NCBI GenBank assembly: GCA_019359745.1
Contig: JAHHGT010000002.1
Coordinates: 62,001-126,000, forward strand
Length of the DNA stretch: 64,000 bases
From: Aphanothece saxicola GSE-SYN-MK-01-06B
GTDB lineage: Bacteria; Cyanobacteriota; Cyanobacteriia; PCC-6307; Cyanobiaceae
Direction of reading: 5' to 3'
Shown: positions 1-7,913 of the stretch, one piece after another
How positions within the stretch are numbered: position 1 is the first letter of the stretch
How the letters are laid out: every line of letters begins with the position of its first letter
Notes under the pieces: model-generated
What the model saw: the letters and a program-made list of their open reading frames with translations, nothing else
Told to the model about the DNA's origin: nothing
The model's database searches: none
Translations under genes and position numbers: made by a program

Positions 1-1
1 C

Positions 2-418
2 GTGGTGGATGTCGGTGTGCTGAGCACCCAGCTGCATTGCCTCGACCACCGGGTGGCCGTGGTCCAGAACAGCGCCTTCGACCGGGTGGTCAACCACACC
101 AAGCTGCGCTCCGGCGAGGAGGTGAAGCTGCTGATCTCCCACCGCTGCACCGCCATCGGCCAGGCCCTGGCGGTGGTGGCCGAGGAGCTCGCCGCCTTCC
201 ACGCCGACCTCACCTGGGGCCCCCGCCTGCTCGCGCCACCCCTGTTGCGGGGCGTCAGCGCCACCGGCCCGCTGGGCATCACCGTGAGCGCCCTGCTCAC
301 CACCGTGGCCGGTGAGCAGTGGGCCTGCTCCCGGGAGCTGCAGGGGCGGCTGGTGGCCCGCTTCCAGCGGGAGGGGATCCCCCTGGCCGATGGCCTGGAG
401 CTGGCCAGCCGGAGCTGA
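2..418 (+). CDS. MscS-family mechanosensitive channel, C-terminal part (5' end outside window)
   Basis: This is the last 138 residues of a protein cut by the left edge of the window. The opening segment (VVDVGVLSTQLHCLDHRVAVVQNS) matches the end of the MscS beta domain, where the pattern 'G.V..IG..ST.....D...V..PNS' is typical. It is followed by an alpha/beta C-terminal domain ending in the usual 'REL..RL...F..EGIP' motif. MscS proteins are membrane channels that release solutes on hypo-osmotic shock. The GTG at the first in-frame position is not a real start, because the membrane helices and pore must lie upstream. The gene is convergent with the next one, and the stop codons sit side by side. 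Confidence 0.75.
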   Translation: MVDVGVLSTQLHCLDHRVAVVQNSAFDRVVNHTKLRSGEEVKLLISHRCTAIGQALAVVAEELAAFHADLTWGPRLLAPPLLRGVSATGPLGITVSALLTTVAGEQWACSRELQGRLVARFQREGIPLADGLELASRS

Positions 419-835
419 TCAGGGCGACCCCATCCCCCGCGGGTCGCGCCAGAGCAGCACGCCCTCGCGGCGCTGCGCGTGGAAATCGCCCGCCCGGCCA
501 TCCCCCCTGCCGGTGAGGCCCCCATCCGGGGCGCCGATCACCCGGCCTTCGGCATCGAAAAGCACGCTGGTCTGGTCGCAGCACTGGGGCGGCAGGTAGT
601 ACACCACCTGGCCCCGGTACCAATAGCGCCATACCGACTGGGGCGGGTTGCCCGGCGGCCTGGCCTTGATCTGCCCGATCAGCCGCTGCAGCCAGGACGG
701 CGGGCCGGCGGGGGAGGCCAGGGCGGCAGGTCCGGCCAGGGCCAGGGCGGCGGTGGTCGTGGCGGCCAGGAGGATCACCCCCCCGGCCAGGCCGAGCCGA
801 GCCAGGCACCGCCTCTTCTGCGGGCGCTCGATCAT
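419..835 (-). CDS. Secreted DUF6970-like protein
   Basis: A protein of about 138 residues. A positively charged start (KRR) and a long Ala/Leu-rich hydrophobic stretch at residues 15-40 look like a signal peptide or membrane anchor. The mature part carries a conserved-looking core: a Trp-Leu helix (WLQRLIGQIKA), 'VVYYLPPQCCDQ' with a Cys-Cys pair, then 'GAPDGGLTGRGDGRAGDF' and 'LLWRDPR' at the end. This pattern fits the small DUF6970 family of unknown function. I chose the ATG at 835 because it places the n-region just before the hydrophobic core; an in-frame ATG at 862 and TTG at 865 are alternatives. It is divergent from the deaminase gene. Confidence 0.6.
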   Translation of the reverse strand: MIERPQKRRCLARLGLAGGVILLAATTTAALALAGPAALASPAGPPSWLQRLIGQIKARPPGNPPQSVWRYWYRGQVVYYLPPQCCDQTSVLFDAEGRVIGAPDGGLTGRGDGRAGDFHAQRREGVLLWRDPRGMGSP

Positions 836-895
836 TCGCGGCACGACGACTGGCCTGGCCATCAACGGTACGCTGATTCGGCCGGAGGAAGGTGC

Positions 896-1387
896 ATGGC
901 TTCAACGATGGCAAACCACGAAACCTTCATCCGCCAGGCCATCCGGCTGTCGCGAAAAGCCGCCATCGATTACGGCACCGGCGGAGCCTTCGGCGCGGTG
1001 ATCGTCAAGGACGGGGTGGTCATCTCCCAGGGGATGAACCGGGTCGTGGCCAGCCATGACCCCACCTGGCACGGAGAAATGGAGGCGATCCGGCTGGCCT
1101 GCATCACCCTGCAGAGTTTCAAGCTGCCCGGCTGCATTCTCTACACCTCCGCCGAGCCTTGTCCGATGTGCATGGCCACCTGCTACTGGGCAGGAATCGA
1201 GGAGGTTTACTACGCGGCGACCGTGGAAGATGCCCTTGAATACGGTGATTTCGATGATCGCCCGATCTACGAGCAGCTGGCCCTGCCCAAGGAAAAACGC
1301 TCGATCCGGCTGCACCAGATCCTGAGAGAGGAAGCGGTGGAGGTCTGGAAGGAGTACCAGGCCAGACCCGACCGGGTCCGCTACTGA
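896..1387 (+). CDS. Guanine deaminase-like nucleoside deaminase
   Basis: A 163-residue zinc-dependent deaminase of the cytidine deaminase-like fold. The zinc/catalytic motifs are complete: HGE at residues 59-61 (zinc His and proton-shuttling Glu) and PCPMC at 88-92 (two zinc Cys). Length, the 'AFGAVIVKDG' strand and the C-terminal Tyr-rich tail resemble small bacterial GuaD-type guanine deaminases (guanine to xanthine plus ammonia) more than tRNA adenosine deaminase. The ATG at 896 follows a strong GGAGGAAGG ribosome-binding site at 884-892; the in-frame ATG at 908 has a poorer spacing. The longer open frame upstream runs antisense to the neighbouring gene and is not used. Release of ammonia from purines would fit the nitrogen-scavenging genes elsewhere in the window, but that is inference. 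Confidence 0.85.
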   Translation: MASTMANHETFIRQAIRLSRKAAIDYGTGGAFGAVIVKDGVVISQGMNRVVASHDPTWHGEMEAIRLACITLQSFKLPGCILYTSAEPCPMCMATCYWAGIEEVYYAATVEDALEYGDFDDRPIYEQLALPKEKRSIRLHQILREEAVEVWKEYQARPDRVRY

Positions 1388-1417
1388 GTCTTCCGGGGGT
1401 CTGCAGCGGTCGGGCGC

Positions 1418-2083
1418 TCAGGAGCTGGTGGCGGGAAGGACGCGGAACAGCTGCAGCATCAGCGCCAGGCTCGCCAGGAGCGTCACCAGGGTCAACCGGC
1501 GGCCAAGGCGGCTGCCGGTGCCCTCCAGCCAGGGCCGGCAGCGCCGGCTGATCCAGGGCACCAACCACCAGCCGGTGAGCGCCACGGTGCAGACATTGCC
1601 CAGCAGCAGGCCGGTGGGGCCATCCAGCGGCAGGGGCCGCAGCAGCACCCGCAACACCGCCACGGTGGGGTAGAGAACCACCAGCACCAGCAGGTTCACC
1701 TTCCAGATGGGCTCGGACGCCTGGCCGGCCGCCCCCAGCCAGCGGGCGTAGCCCTCCCAGTCGGAGCGGCCTTCGTAGCGGTAGCCGCCGCGCTCGGCGG
1801 CGCTGAGCAGATCGCGCCGTTCCTGGCAGTCCATCCAGCCCATGAAGGTGCCGGGGGTGGTGAAGCTCAGCTCCGACGCGTACAGCAGCCGGCCGTCATG
1901 GGGTTCACGGCCCAGGGGGGAGGGGGCGGTTTCGGCCACGAAGCCCGGATGGCGGCGGGCGGCCGCCATCAGCCGGTCCTCCATCGCCAGGAACGCCGCC
2001 AGCCCCGCCGGTTCGACGCGATGCAGGAAGCGGTGGGTGAACGGGGGCGCCGTCTCGCTGGGGTGGGCGGGCGAGGCGGGCAT
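1418..2083 (-). CDS. Antibiotic-biosynthesis-monooxygenase-like domain protein with C-terminal membrane helices
   Basis: 221 residues. The N-terminal half looks like an ABM (dimeric alpha-beta barrel) domain, with 'VEPAGLAAFLAMEDRLMAAA' and 'HPGF' as seen in COG3224-type proteins. The second half has three hydrophobic stretches (around residues 118-140, 145-165 and 185-210) likely to be membrane helices. The start at 2083 puts the ABM domain near the N-terminus; the upstream extension would overlap the phnE frame. It lies 34 nt downstream of phnE on the same strand and could be co-transcribed with it. Members of this family are mostly uncharacterised, so no reaction is assigned. Confidence 0.6.
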   Translation of the reverse strand: MPASPAHPSETAPPFTHRFLHRVEPAGLAAFLAMEDRLMAAARRHPGFVAETAPSPLGREPHDGRLLYASELSFTTPGTFMGWMDCQERRDLLSAAERGGYRYEGRSDWEGYARWLGAAGQASEPIWKVNLLVLVVLYPTVAVLRVLLRPLPLDGPTGLLLGNVCTVALTGWWLVPWISRRCRPWLEGTGSRLGRRLTLVTLLASLALMLQLFRVLPATSS

Positions 2084-2117
2084 CGCGGCATCGCGGCGGC
2101 GGCTCCACCATGGGCCA

Positions 2118-3662
2118 TCAGGCCGCCGCCAGCCAGCGGCGCCGGGCCCGGTCACTGAGGTCCTCGCCCACCAGGGTGAGCAGGGCATACACCGCCACCA
2201 GCGCCAGCAGCTGGTCCCAGGCAAAGGAGCTGAGGCTCTCCAGCAGCTGGCTGCCCAGCCCCGTGGCCCCCGCCAGTCCCACCACCACCGATTCCCGCAG
2301 GATCACATCGGCCCGGTAGGCGCCGTAGGCCAGGTAGGGCCGGGCCAGGGCGCTGAAGCGGCCGTAGAGCAGGGCCAGCCGTGGCCCGCTGCCGCCGCAG
2401 GCCAGGGCCTCCTCGGCGGCCGGATCGGTGGCGTCGGCGCTTTCCAGCAGCAGCCTGCCCAGCACCCCCAGGTTGTGGAACCCCAGGGCCAGGGCGGCGG
2501 TGATCACCCCCGGCTGCAGCACGAACAGCAGCAGCAGGGCACTCAACGGCGGCGGCCACAGCCGCCCCATGGCCCACAGCAGCCGCAGTCCCTGCCGGGC
2601 CCAGGCCAGAGGCGCCACCAGCAGCAGCAGCAGCGGCGCCAGACCCACCGCCAGGCAGGCCGCCAGGGCGGTGAGCAGCAGGGTGCCGCCCACCAGCCGC
2701 GGCCAGGGCAGGGCCGCGGTGGCGGCCCAGTCGCCACTGCCCAGGCCGGGCAGGAGTTGCCAGTGGAGCAGGGCCGAAGGATCCACCCCCAGGCCGCGCC
2801 CCACCAGAACGCAGAGGGGCACCAGGGCGGCCAGGGTCAGCAGCATCTCCCGACTGCGCTCCCCCACCCCCCGCCGGGCCAGCACGAAACGGCTGGGCAC
2901 CAGCCAGCGACGGCGCAGCAGGCTGATGCCCGCCTCCAGGGCCAGCATCATCGCCAGCAGCAGCCACAGGCCGCTCCACAGTTCATGGAACTCCAGCGAC
3001 TGCAGCGTCAGCTTGAGATCGGTGCCCAGGCCCCCGAGGCCGAACACCCCCAACAGGGTGGCGCTGCGCAGGGCGCACTCCAGCCGGTAGCCGCCATAGC
3101 TGAGCACCCCGGGCAGCAGGGCCGGCCCCAGGGCCGTGAGCAGGGCGGCCGGTGCCGGGGCGCCCGCCGCCCGCAGCGCCTCCAGGTTGGCGGTGGGCAG
3201 GGCATCGAGCAGGTCGGACAGCACCCGCGCCACCAGGGCCCCGAAAGGCAGGGCGATTGCCAGCACCGCCACCGCCGGCTGCAGCCCCACCAGCTGGAGC
3301 AGCAGCAGGCCCCAGATCAGTTCATGGATCGCCCGGGGCAGGGCCAGCAGCCGGCGGATCAGCTCCGCCGGCAGGGCGCTGCCGGTCAGGGTGTGCCACA
3401 CAGTGCGGGAGCTGGCCGCCCCCAGCAGCAGCCCCAGCACCAGGCTGCCCGCCCAACCCAGCAGGGCCATGCCGGCCGTCACCCCCAGCCCCTTCAGCAG
3501 CGACGCAAGCACCACCGGATCCAGCGAGGGGGTCACCGCCGCCAGCGCGAAGTTGCCGATCAGCTCCCAGCCGCCCCCGTGCACCAGGGGCGGCAGCAGG
3601 ACGGCCAGCGGCACCAGCACCAGGGCCGGCAGCAGCATCAGCAGTGGCGGTGCCGGCTTCAA
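2118..3662 (-). CDS. phnE: Phosphonate/phosphite-type ABC transporter permease, two PhnE domains fused
   Basis: 514 residues, about twice the usual PhnE length. Two homologous permease halves can be seen (about residues 10-260 and 275-510). Each carries multiple Leu/Ala-rich helices and a cytoplasmic EAA-type loop ('LEALRAAGAP' in the first, 'AEEALACGGSG' in the second). A single fused chain would form the whole membrane channel in the inner membrane. It overlaps the upstream phnC by 4 nt (ATGA), so the two are translationally coupled. The matching binding protein gene phnD lies about 4.6 kb away. Substrate could be phosphonate, phosphite or phosphate; no C-P lyase or phosphite dehydrogenase is in the window to decide. 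Confidence 0.85.
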   Translation of the reverse strand: MKPAPPLLMLLPALVLVPLAVLLPPLVHGGGWELIGNFALAAVTPSLDPVVLASLLKGLGVTAGMALLGWAGSLVLGLLLGAASSRTVWHTLTGSALPAELIRRLLALPRAIHELIWGLLLLQLVGLQPAVAVLAIALPFGALVARVLSDLLDALPTANLEALRAAGAPAPAALLTALGPALLPGVLSYGGYRLECALRSATLLGVFGLGGLGTDLKLTLQSLEFHELWSGLWLLLAMMLALEAGISLLRRRWLVPSRFVLARRGVGERSREMLLTLAALVPLCVLVGRGLGVDPSALLHWQLLPGLGSGDWAATAALPWPRLVGGTLLLTALAACLAVGLAPLLLLLVAPLAWARQGLRLLWAMGRLWPPPLSALLLLFVLQPGVITAALALGFHNLGVLGRLLLESADATDPAAEEALACGGSGPRLALLYGRFSALARPYLAYGAYRADVILRESVVVGLAGATGLGSQLLESLSSFAWDQLLALVAVYALLTLVGEDLSDRARRRWLAAA

Positions 3663-4429
3663 GACGTCACGCCGGGCGGGGTTCCCCCGTAGAGGTCCGC
3701 CAGCAGGGCGGCATTCACCTGCGCCACCGGCCCGTCGAACAGCACCCGGCCGTCCTTGAGACCGACGGCCCGATCGAAGCCGTCGAGCAGATCGTGGCGG
3801 TGCAGGCTCAGCAGCAGGGCCCGGGGGGCCACAGCCTGGGCCAGCAGCAGGGCCAGCAACTCGCCGGCCAGGCGCGGATCAAGGCTGGCCAGGGGTTCAT
3901 CAGCCAGCAGCAGCGTGGGCTCCTGGCGCAGCAGACGGGCCATCGCCACCCGCTGGCGCTGGCCGCCGGAGAGGGCCGTCACCGGCTGCTCCAGCAGGGC
4001 CGGCTCCAGGTCCATCGCCCGCAGGGCCACCACGCAGGCGTCGGTGTCGAGGGGCAGCAGCAGGTTGAGCAAGGCCCTGGGCCAGCCCCAGCGGGCCAGG
4101 CGGGCGGCGTTGAGGTTCTGCTGCACGGTCAGCTCCTCGATCAGGCGCAGGTCCTGCCAGAGGGTGCCGATGCGGGCCTGCTGGCGGCGCCGGCCACGGC
4201 GGGAGCGGGCGGGGGCCTGCCCCTCCCACAGCACCGTGCCCGCCGCCGGCGCCAGCAGACCGTTGGCCACCGCCAGCAGGGTGCTCTTGCCGGCGCCGCT
4301 GGCCCCCAGCAGCGCCACGCGCTCACCGGGGGCCAGGCTCAGATCAACGTCCTCCAGCCGGGGCCGCTCCCGGCCGCTGACGCGGATGCCCCGCAGCGCG
4401 AGCACGGCGGTGGGGGGGCCGGCGGCCAT
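3659..4429 (-). CDS. phnC: Phosphonate/phosphite-type ABC transporter ATP-binding protein
   Basis: 256 residues with a complete ABC ATPase motif set: Walker A GASGAGKST at about residues 42-50, Q-loop region 'TLWQDLRLIEELTV', signature LSGGQRQR, Walker B LLLADEP followed by the D-loop SLDP, and the switch His in 'LSLHRHD'. The 'LIEELTVQQNLNAARL' segment is typical of the PhnC subgroup. It energises the fused PhnE permease just downstream, with which it overlaps by 4 nt. It is divergent from the DoxX gene across 127 nt that hold no recognisable signal. Confidence 0.88.
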   Translation of the reverse strand: MAAGPPTAVLALRGIRVSGRERPRLEDVDLSLAPGERVALLGASGAGKSTLLAVANGLLAPAAGTVLWEGQAPARSRRGRRRQQARIGTLWQDLRLIEELTVQQNLNAARLARWGWPRALLNLLLPLDTDACVVALRAMDLEPALLEQPVTALSGGQRQRVAMARLLRQEPTLLLADEPLASLDPRLAGELLALLLAQAVAPRALLLSLHRHDLLDGFDRAVGLKDGRVLFDGPVAQVNAALLADLYGGTPPGVTS

Positions 4430-4556
4430 CGGGGGCGAACAGCGTGAACGTCGGGTCCAGATTGCCAGCCATCCGGCCCGGGTCCCGGGCTCGTCAGGCC
4501 GAAGGAAGCCCCAGCAGAATCAACCCCACAACCCCGTCCTGCGCCCGCGGCCACCG

Positions 4557-4931
4557 ATGACCTCCTCCAGCCGATCCAGGCCATCGCTCCTCGATGGCAT
4601 CGCCCGGGTGCTGCTCTGCCTGGTGTTCCTCCACGCCGTGATCGGCAAGCTGACGGGCTTCGCCGGGGTGGCCGGGATGATCGCCGGCCGGGGCCTGCCG
4701 CTCGCGCCGGTGCTGCTGGCGGCGGCCATGGCGCTGATGGCCGTGGGTTCGGTGCTGGTGATCAGCGGCGTCCGGGTGCGGCTCGGGGCGATCCTGCTGC
4801 TGCTGTTCCTGGTGCCCACCACCCTGCTCTTCCACAACGACGCGGGCGACCCCCAGGAGCGGATCGCGCTGTTGAAGAACCTCTCGATCATGGGGGGCCT
4901 GCTGCTGGTGGCGGAGCGTCCCCCGGCCTGA
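4557..4931 (+). CDS. DoxX-family small membrane protein
   Basis: 124 residues with four predicted membrane helices. The first contains 'LLCLVFLHAVIGKLTGFAGV', matching the DoxX family pattern (helix, G-K, then a short loop). 'FHNDAGDPQERIALLKNLSIMGGLLL' near the end is the most conserved part of the family ('..KNLAL.GGLL'). DoxX-like proteins are inner-membrane proteins, some linked to redox or thiol stress, with roles unknown in most species. The ATG at 4557 was chosen because the family begins right before the first helix; the long upstream open frame is antisense to phnC. It is followed 41 nt later by a cation efflux gene on the same strand. Confidence 0.75.
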   Translation: MTSSSRSRPSLLDGIARVLLCLVFLHAVIGKLTGFAGVAGMIAGRGLPLAPVLLAAAMALMAVGSVLVISGVRVRLGAILLLLFLVPTTLLFHNDAGDPQERIALLKNLSIMGGLLLVAERPPA

Positions 4932-4972
4932 TCGGCTGACGGCTCGCGGCGCCGCAGCCAGGCTGGTTCAAC

Positions 4973-5905
4973 ATGCCCTGGCAGGCTCCTCACCCCATGG
5001 CCTTCGCCTCCCCCCGCGCCTACATCCTTCTGTCGGTGGCGGCGGCGGTGGCCACGATCGTGCTCAAGACCGCGGCCTGGCGCTACACCGGCTCGGTGGG
5101 CCTGCTCTCGGATGCGATGGAATCCGGGGTGAATCTGGTGGCGGCCCTGGGGGCCTTCTGGGCCCTGAGCCTGGCCGCCAAGCCCGCCGACCGCACCCAC
5201 CACTACGGCCATTTCAAGGCCGAATACTTCTCCAGCGGCCTGGAGAGCGTGCTGATCGTGCTGGCGGCGCTGGCCATCATCTATTCAGCCGTTGGGCGCC
5301 TGCAGCACCCGGAGCCGCTGGAACAACTGGGGCTGGGCATGGCCCTCTCCCTGGTGGCCACGGCGCTCAACGGCCTGGTGGCCTGGGTGCTGCTGCGGGC
5401 CTCCCGCCACTTCCACTCGATCACCCTGCGGGCCGACGCCCACCACCTGTTCACCGACGTCTGGACCTCCTGCGGGGTGCTGCTGGGCATCGGCCTGGTG
5501 AAGCTCACCGGCGTGACGATGCTCGACCCGTTGATCGCCATCGCCGTGGCGCTCAACATCACCCTCACCGGTTGGAACCTGCTGCGGGAAACGGCCTCCG
5601 GCCTGCTCGACCGCTCGCTTCCCATCGACGAGCAGGAACGGCTGGAGGCGCTGCTGGCTTCCCATGCAACCGAGGGCATCCGCTTCCACGCCCTGCGTAC
5701 GCGGGTCGCGGGATCACGCCGCTTCGTGGCCTTCCACGTGCTGGTGCCGGGGCAATGGACGGTCCAGGACGGCCATGACCTCTGCGAGCGGCTGGAGCAG
5801 GAGATCGCCATCGCCCTGCCCCGCAGCGATGTGCTCACCCATCTCGAGCCGATCGAGGATCCCAGGGCCTGGGACGACCAGGGATTCCGCTGGGAGGAGG
5901 GTTGA
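4973..5905 (+). CDS. Cation diffusion facilitator (CDF) metal efflux protein
   Basis: 310 residues. Typical CDF architecture: about six membrane helices in the first 210 residues and a C-terminal cytoplasmic alpha/beta domain. Metal-site motifs are visible: 'GLLSDAMES' in helix 2 (SDA..S), 'HHYGHFKAEYFS' after it, and 'DAHHLFTDVWTS' in helix 5 (HH..TDVWTS). These are those of Zn/Fe/Mn transporting members. The protein would export divalent metal against a proton gradient. An alternative start at 4997 begins at 'MAFASPRAY'. The downstream SDR gene starts 37 nt later on the same strand. Confidence 0.88.
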   Translation: MPWQAPHPMAFASPRAYILLSVAAAVATIVLKTAAWRYTGSVGLLSDAMESGVNLVAALGAFWALSLAAKPADRTHHYGHFKAEYFSSGLESVLIVLAALAIIYSAVGRLQHPEPLEQLGLGMALSLVATALNGLVAWVLLRASRHFHSITLRADAHHLFTDVWTSCGVLLGIGLVKLTGVTMLDPLIAIAVALNITLTGWNLLRETASGLLDRSLPIDEQERLEALLASHATEGIRFHALRTRVAGSRRFVAFHVLVPGQWTVQDGHDLCERLEQEIAIALPRSDVLTHLEPIEDPRAWDDQGFRWEEG

Positions 5906-5942
5906 GCCCCATACGATCCAGGCAGCAGCAAGCCCGTCCCCT

Positions 5943-6608
5943 ATGGCCACCGTTCTGATCACCGGCACCAACCGCGGCATCGGCCTGGAATACTGCCGCC
6001 AGCTCCAGGCGAGGGGCGACACGGTGGTGGCGGTCTGCCGCGACCCGTCGCCGGAGCTGGAGGCGCTCGGGGTGCGCATCGAGGCTGGCGTCGATCTCAC
6101 CGATGGGGCCGCCATCGCCGATCTGGTGGACCGGCTCGGCCCGCTGGCCATCGACGCCCTGATTCTCAACGCGGGCCTGCTGGAGCCCACCAGCCTGGAC
6201 GACCTCGACGTCGCGAGCCTGCGGCGCCAGTTCGAGGTGAACGCTGTCGCCCCCCTGCGGCTCACCCAGGCCCTGCTGGGCCATCTCCCCGCCGGCGCCA
6301 AGGTGATCCTGATGACCAGCCGCATGGGCTCGATCGACGACAACAGCTCCGGCGGCGCCTACGGCTACCGGATGTCGAAGGTGGCGCTGTGCATGGCCGG
6401 CAAGTCACTGGCCATCGACCTGCGGCCCCGCGGCATCGCCGTGGCCCTGCTCCATCCCGGCCTGGTGCGCACCCGCATGACGGGCTTCAGTGCGCAGGGC
6501 ATCAGCACCGAAGAATCGGTGCATGGCCTGCTGGCCCGCATCGATGCCCTGACCCTGGAGACGAGCGGCAGCTTCTGGCACGCCAACGGCCAGCTGCTGC
6601 CCTGGTAG
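5943..6608 (+). CDS. Short-chain dehydrogenase/reductase (SDR)
   Basis: 221 residues, classical SDR. Nucleotide-binding motif TGTNRGIG at residues 7-14, the NAG motif in 'LILNAGLLEP', the catalytic Ser in 'ILMTSRMGS', and YGYRMSK giving the YxxxK pair. It resembles the C-factor/sniffer-like small SDRs. Substrate cannot be told from sequence. The ATG at 5943 places the first beta strand (ATVLITG) at the very N-terminus. It may belong to a plus-strand unit with the DoxX and CDF genes. Confidence 0.85.
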   Translation: MATVLITGTNRGIGLEYCRQLQARGDTVVAVCRDPSPELEALGVRIEAGVDLTDGAAIADLVDRLGPLAIDALILNAGLLEPTSLDDLDVASLRRQFEVNAVAPLRLTQALLGHLPAGAKVILMTSRMGSIDDNSSGGAYGYRMSKVALCMAGKSLAIDLRPRGIAVALLHPGLVRTRMTGFSAQGISTEESVHGLLARIDALTLETSGSFWHANGQLLPW

Positions 6609-6627
6609 GGCAGCCGTGAAAGCGCGA

Positions 6628-7194
6628 TCAGACCGCCGCCGTCTGAGGCGGCACGTCGTAGTGGAGTTCAGCGAACGCCTCACCAAGGGCCTGCACCGAT
6701 GTGAGCCTCAGAGGCGGGAAGGCGATCCGCCTGGGAAGGAGCGGAAATCCCTGGCCCAACGTCACGGAGGCCACCTGAATGATCAGCTCATCCAGCAGGC
6801 CGGCATCGAAGAACTGACCCGCCAATTCGCCCCCACCGGCAATCCAGATGTTCTTACCGTCCGCAGCGGCGACCATCTGCTGGTGCACAGGCGAGACAGC
6901 ACCCTGCACGACGCGCAGATCCGCGTTCCGCACGGAGGCAAGCTTGCGGCTCGTGAAAATCCACGTGGGTTGTTCAAAGCGCCAGGGCTTTTCCTCCGAT
7001 GTTCCAGCTTTGATGTAATGATCCACCAGCCACTGATAGGTGGCTGAACCCATGGCAATCGCCCCAACCTCAGCCAGGAAGTTCTTATAGCCTGGACCTT
7101 CCGCTTCACCGAACTGAAGCAACCAGTCCAGGGAGTGATCTGTGGTTGCGATGAACCCATCCAGGCTGCATGCGGCGTAATACTGAGTTTTCAC
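6628..7194 (-). CDS. Dihydrofolate-reductase-like (RibD C-terminal type) protein
   Basis: About 188 residues of the RibD_C/DHFR-like fold. Recognisable parts are 'YYAACSLDGFIA' at the N-terminus, 'LDWLLQF', 'AIAMGSATYQWL' and the nucleotide-binding 'NIWIAGGGELAGQFFDAGLLDELII'-type region split across residues 120-150. These proteins reduce pyrimidine or pterin-like substrates, or have unknown roles. A GTG at 7194 fits the family's usual N-terminus; an in-frame ATG at 7269 adds 25 residues without a clear domain. Base composition is visibly less GC-rich than the neighbouring genes. It is divergent from a pterin dehydratase gene, and convergent with the SDR 20 nt away. Confidence 0.72.
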   Translation of the reverse strand: MKTQYYAACSLDGFIATTDHSLDWLLQFGEAEGPGYKNFLAEVGAIAMGSATYQWLVDHYIKAGTSEEKPWRFEQPTWIFTSRKLASVRNADLRVVQGAVSPVHQQMVAAADGKNIWIAGGGELAGQFFDAGLLDELIIQVASVTLGQGFPLLPRRIAFPPLRLTSVQALGEAFAELHYDVPPQTAAV

Positions 7195-7269
7195 TGAGAG
7201 GTTGACACAGTTGGTGATCGAGGTCAACGCCGAGGCCAAGGGAGCATGATCACATCGGCGAACCTCCAT

Positions 7270-7425
7270 TAAAGGCTGCTGGTTTTACAGGGATGAGGGC
7301 AAGATGCTAAGCGCCATATGTGCCGCAGATCAGCACCTTGACTGCGTCTTCAGTAACCAGAAAAACTCCTTCAGTCGGCATGTCCTTCGCTAGGTTGATT
7401 CCAGCCCAAATAAATCGAACCGAAG
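7270..7425. promoter_or_regulatory. Divergent intergenic region between DHFR-like and pterin dehydratase genes
   Basis: 156 nt separating two divergently transcribed genes. It is richer in A+T than the surroundings and should hold both promoters. A TTGACT hexamer at 7338-7343 resembles a -35 box, but I see no convincing -10 box at the right spacing, so the promoters are not placed exactly. Confidence 0.3.
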
Positions 7426-7761
7426 ATGGTGTTAGCCGACAAGGTCAACAGCCCCGAGGATATTGGTGCCAACCTGACTCCGGATGAGATCAAAGATTCC
7501 CTTGGCTCACTCCCAGGCTGGGATCTGGTGGATGGCCATCACTTGCACAAAGCCTGGACCTTTCAGGACTTCAGCTCAGCTCTCGACTGGGTGGGTCACG
7601 CTGGCGCCATCTGTGAGAAACAGGGCCACCATGCCGACTTCAAGTTGGGCTGGGGTTATGCGGAAGCGATCACCTACACCCACCAGTCTGAAGGACTCAC
7701 CCGAGCTGATATCGCTCTGGCGACAGAACTTGATTGCATCGAAGGGGTCGACATGAGCTGA
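7426..7761 (+). CDS. Pterin-4a-carbinolamine dehydratase family protein
   Basis: 111 residues, the usual length of PCD/DCoH proteins. Family landmarks are 'GWDLVDGHHLHKAWTFQDFSSALDWV' (split as two strands and a helix around residues 32-58) and the active-site region 'EKQGHHADFKLGWGYAEAITYTH'-like stretch at residues 64-87, where the His-His pair and following Tyr are conserved. The usual Pro after HH is Ala here. The enzyme dehydrates 4a-hydroxytetrahydropterin; in cyanobacteria lacking phenylalanine hydroxylase the PCD-like proteins may have other roles. Lower GC than its neighbours. Divergent from the DHFR-like gene, also a pterin-type fold. Confidence 0.8.
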   Translation: MVLADKVNSPEDIGANLTPDEIKDSLGSLPGWDLVDGHHLHKAWTFQDFSSALDWVGHAGAICEKQGHHADFKLGWGYAEAITYTHQSEGLTRADIALATELDCIEGVDMS

Positions 7762-7828
7762 GGAGAACGTATTCCTCGATTCCGATCTGGCGGATCCATA
7801 GGGCCACCAGTTCGTGACGACATCTGCA

Positions 7829-7876
7829 GGTTGGGGACTTCCCACACCAAGACGGGATCGCCCCTGATCCCCAACC
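7829..7876. terminator. Hairpin between convergent genes
   Basis: Perfect 9-bp inverted repeat GGTTGGGGA (7829-7837) and TCCCCAACC (7868-7876), with a second short pairing GGGATC/GATCCC inside. It sits between the stops of the pterin dehydratase (+) and the ChaN-like gene (-), where a bidirectional terminator is expected. No long T-tract. Confidence 0.4.
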
Positions 7877-7913
7877 GGTTCTGCCTCTCCGGTACGGACG
7901 GCCGCGAGGGATC

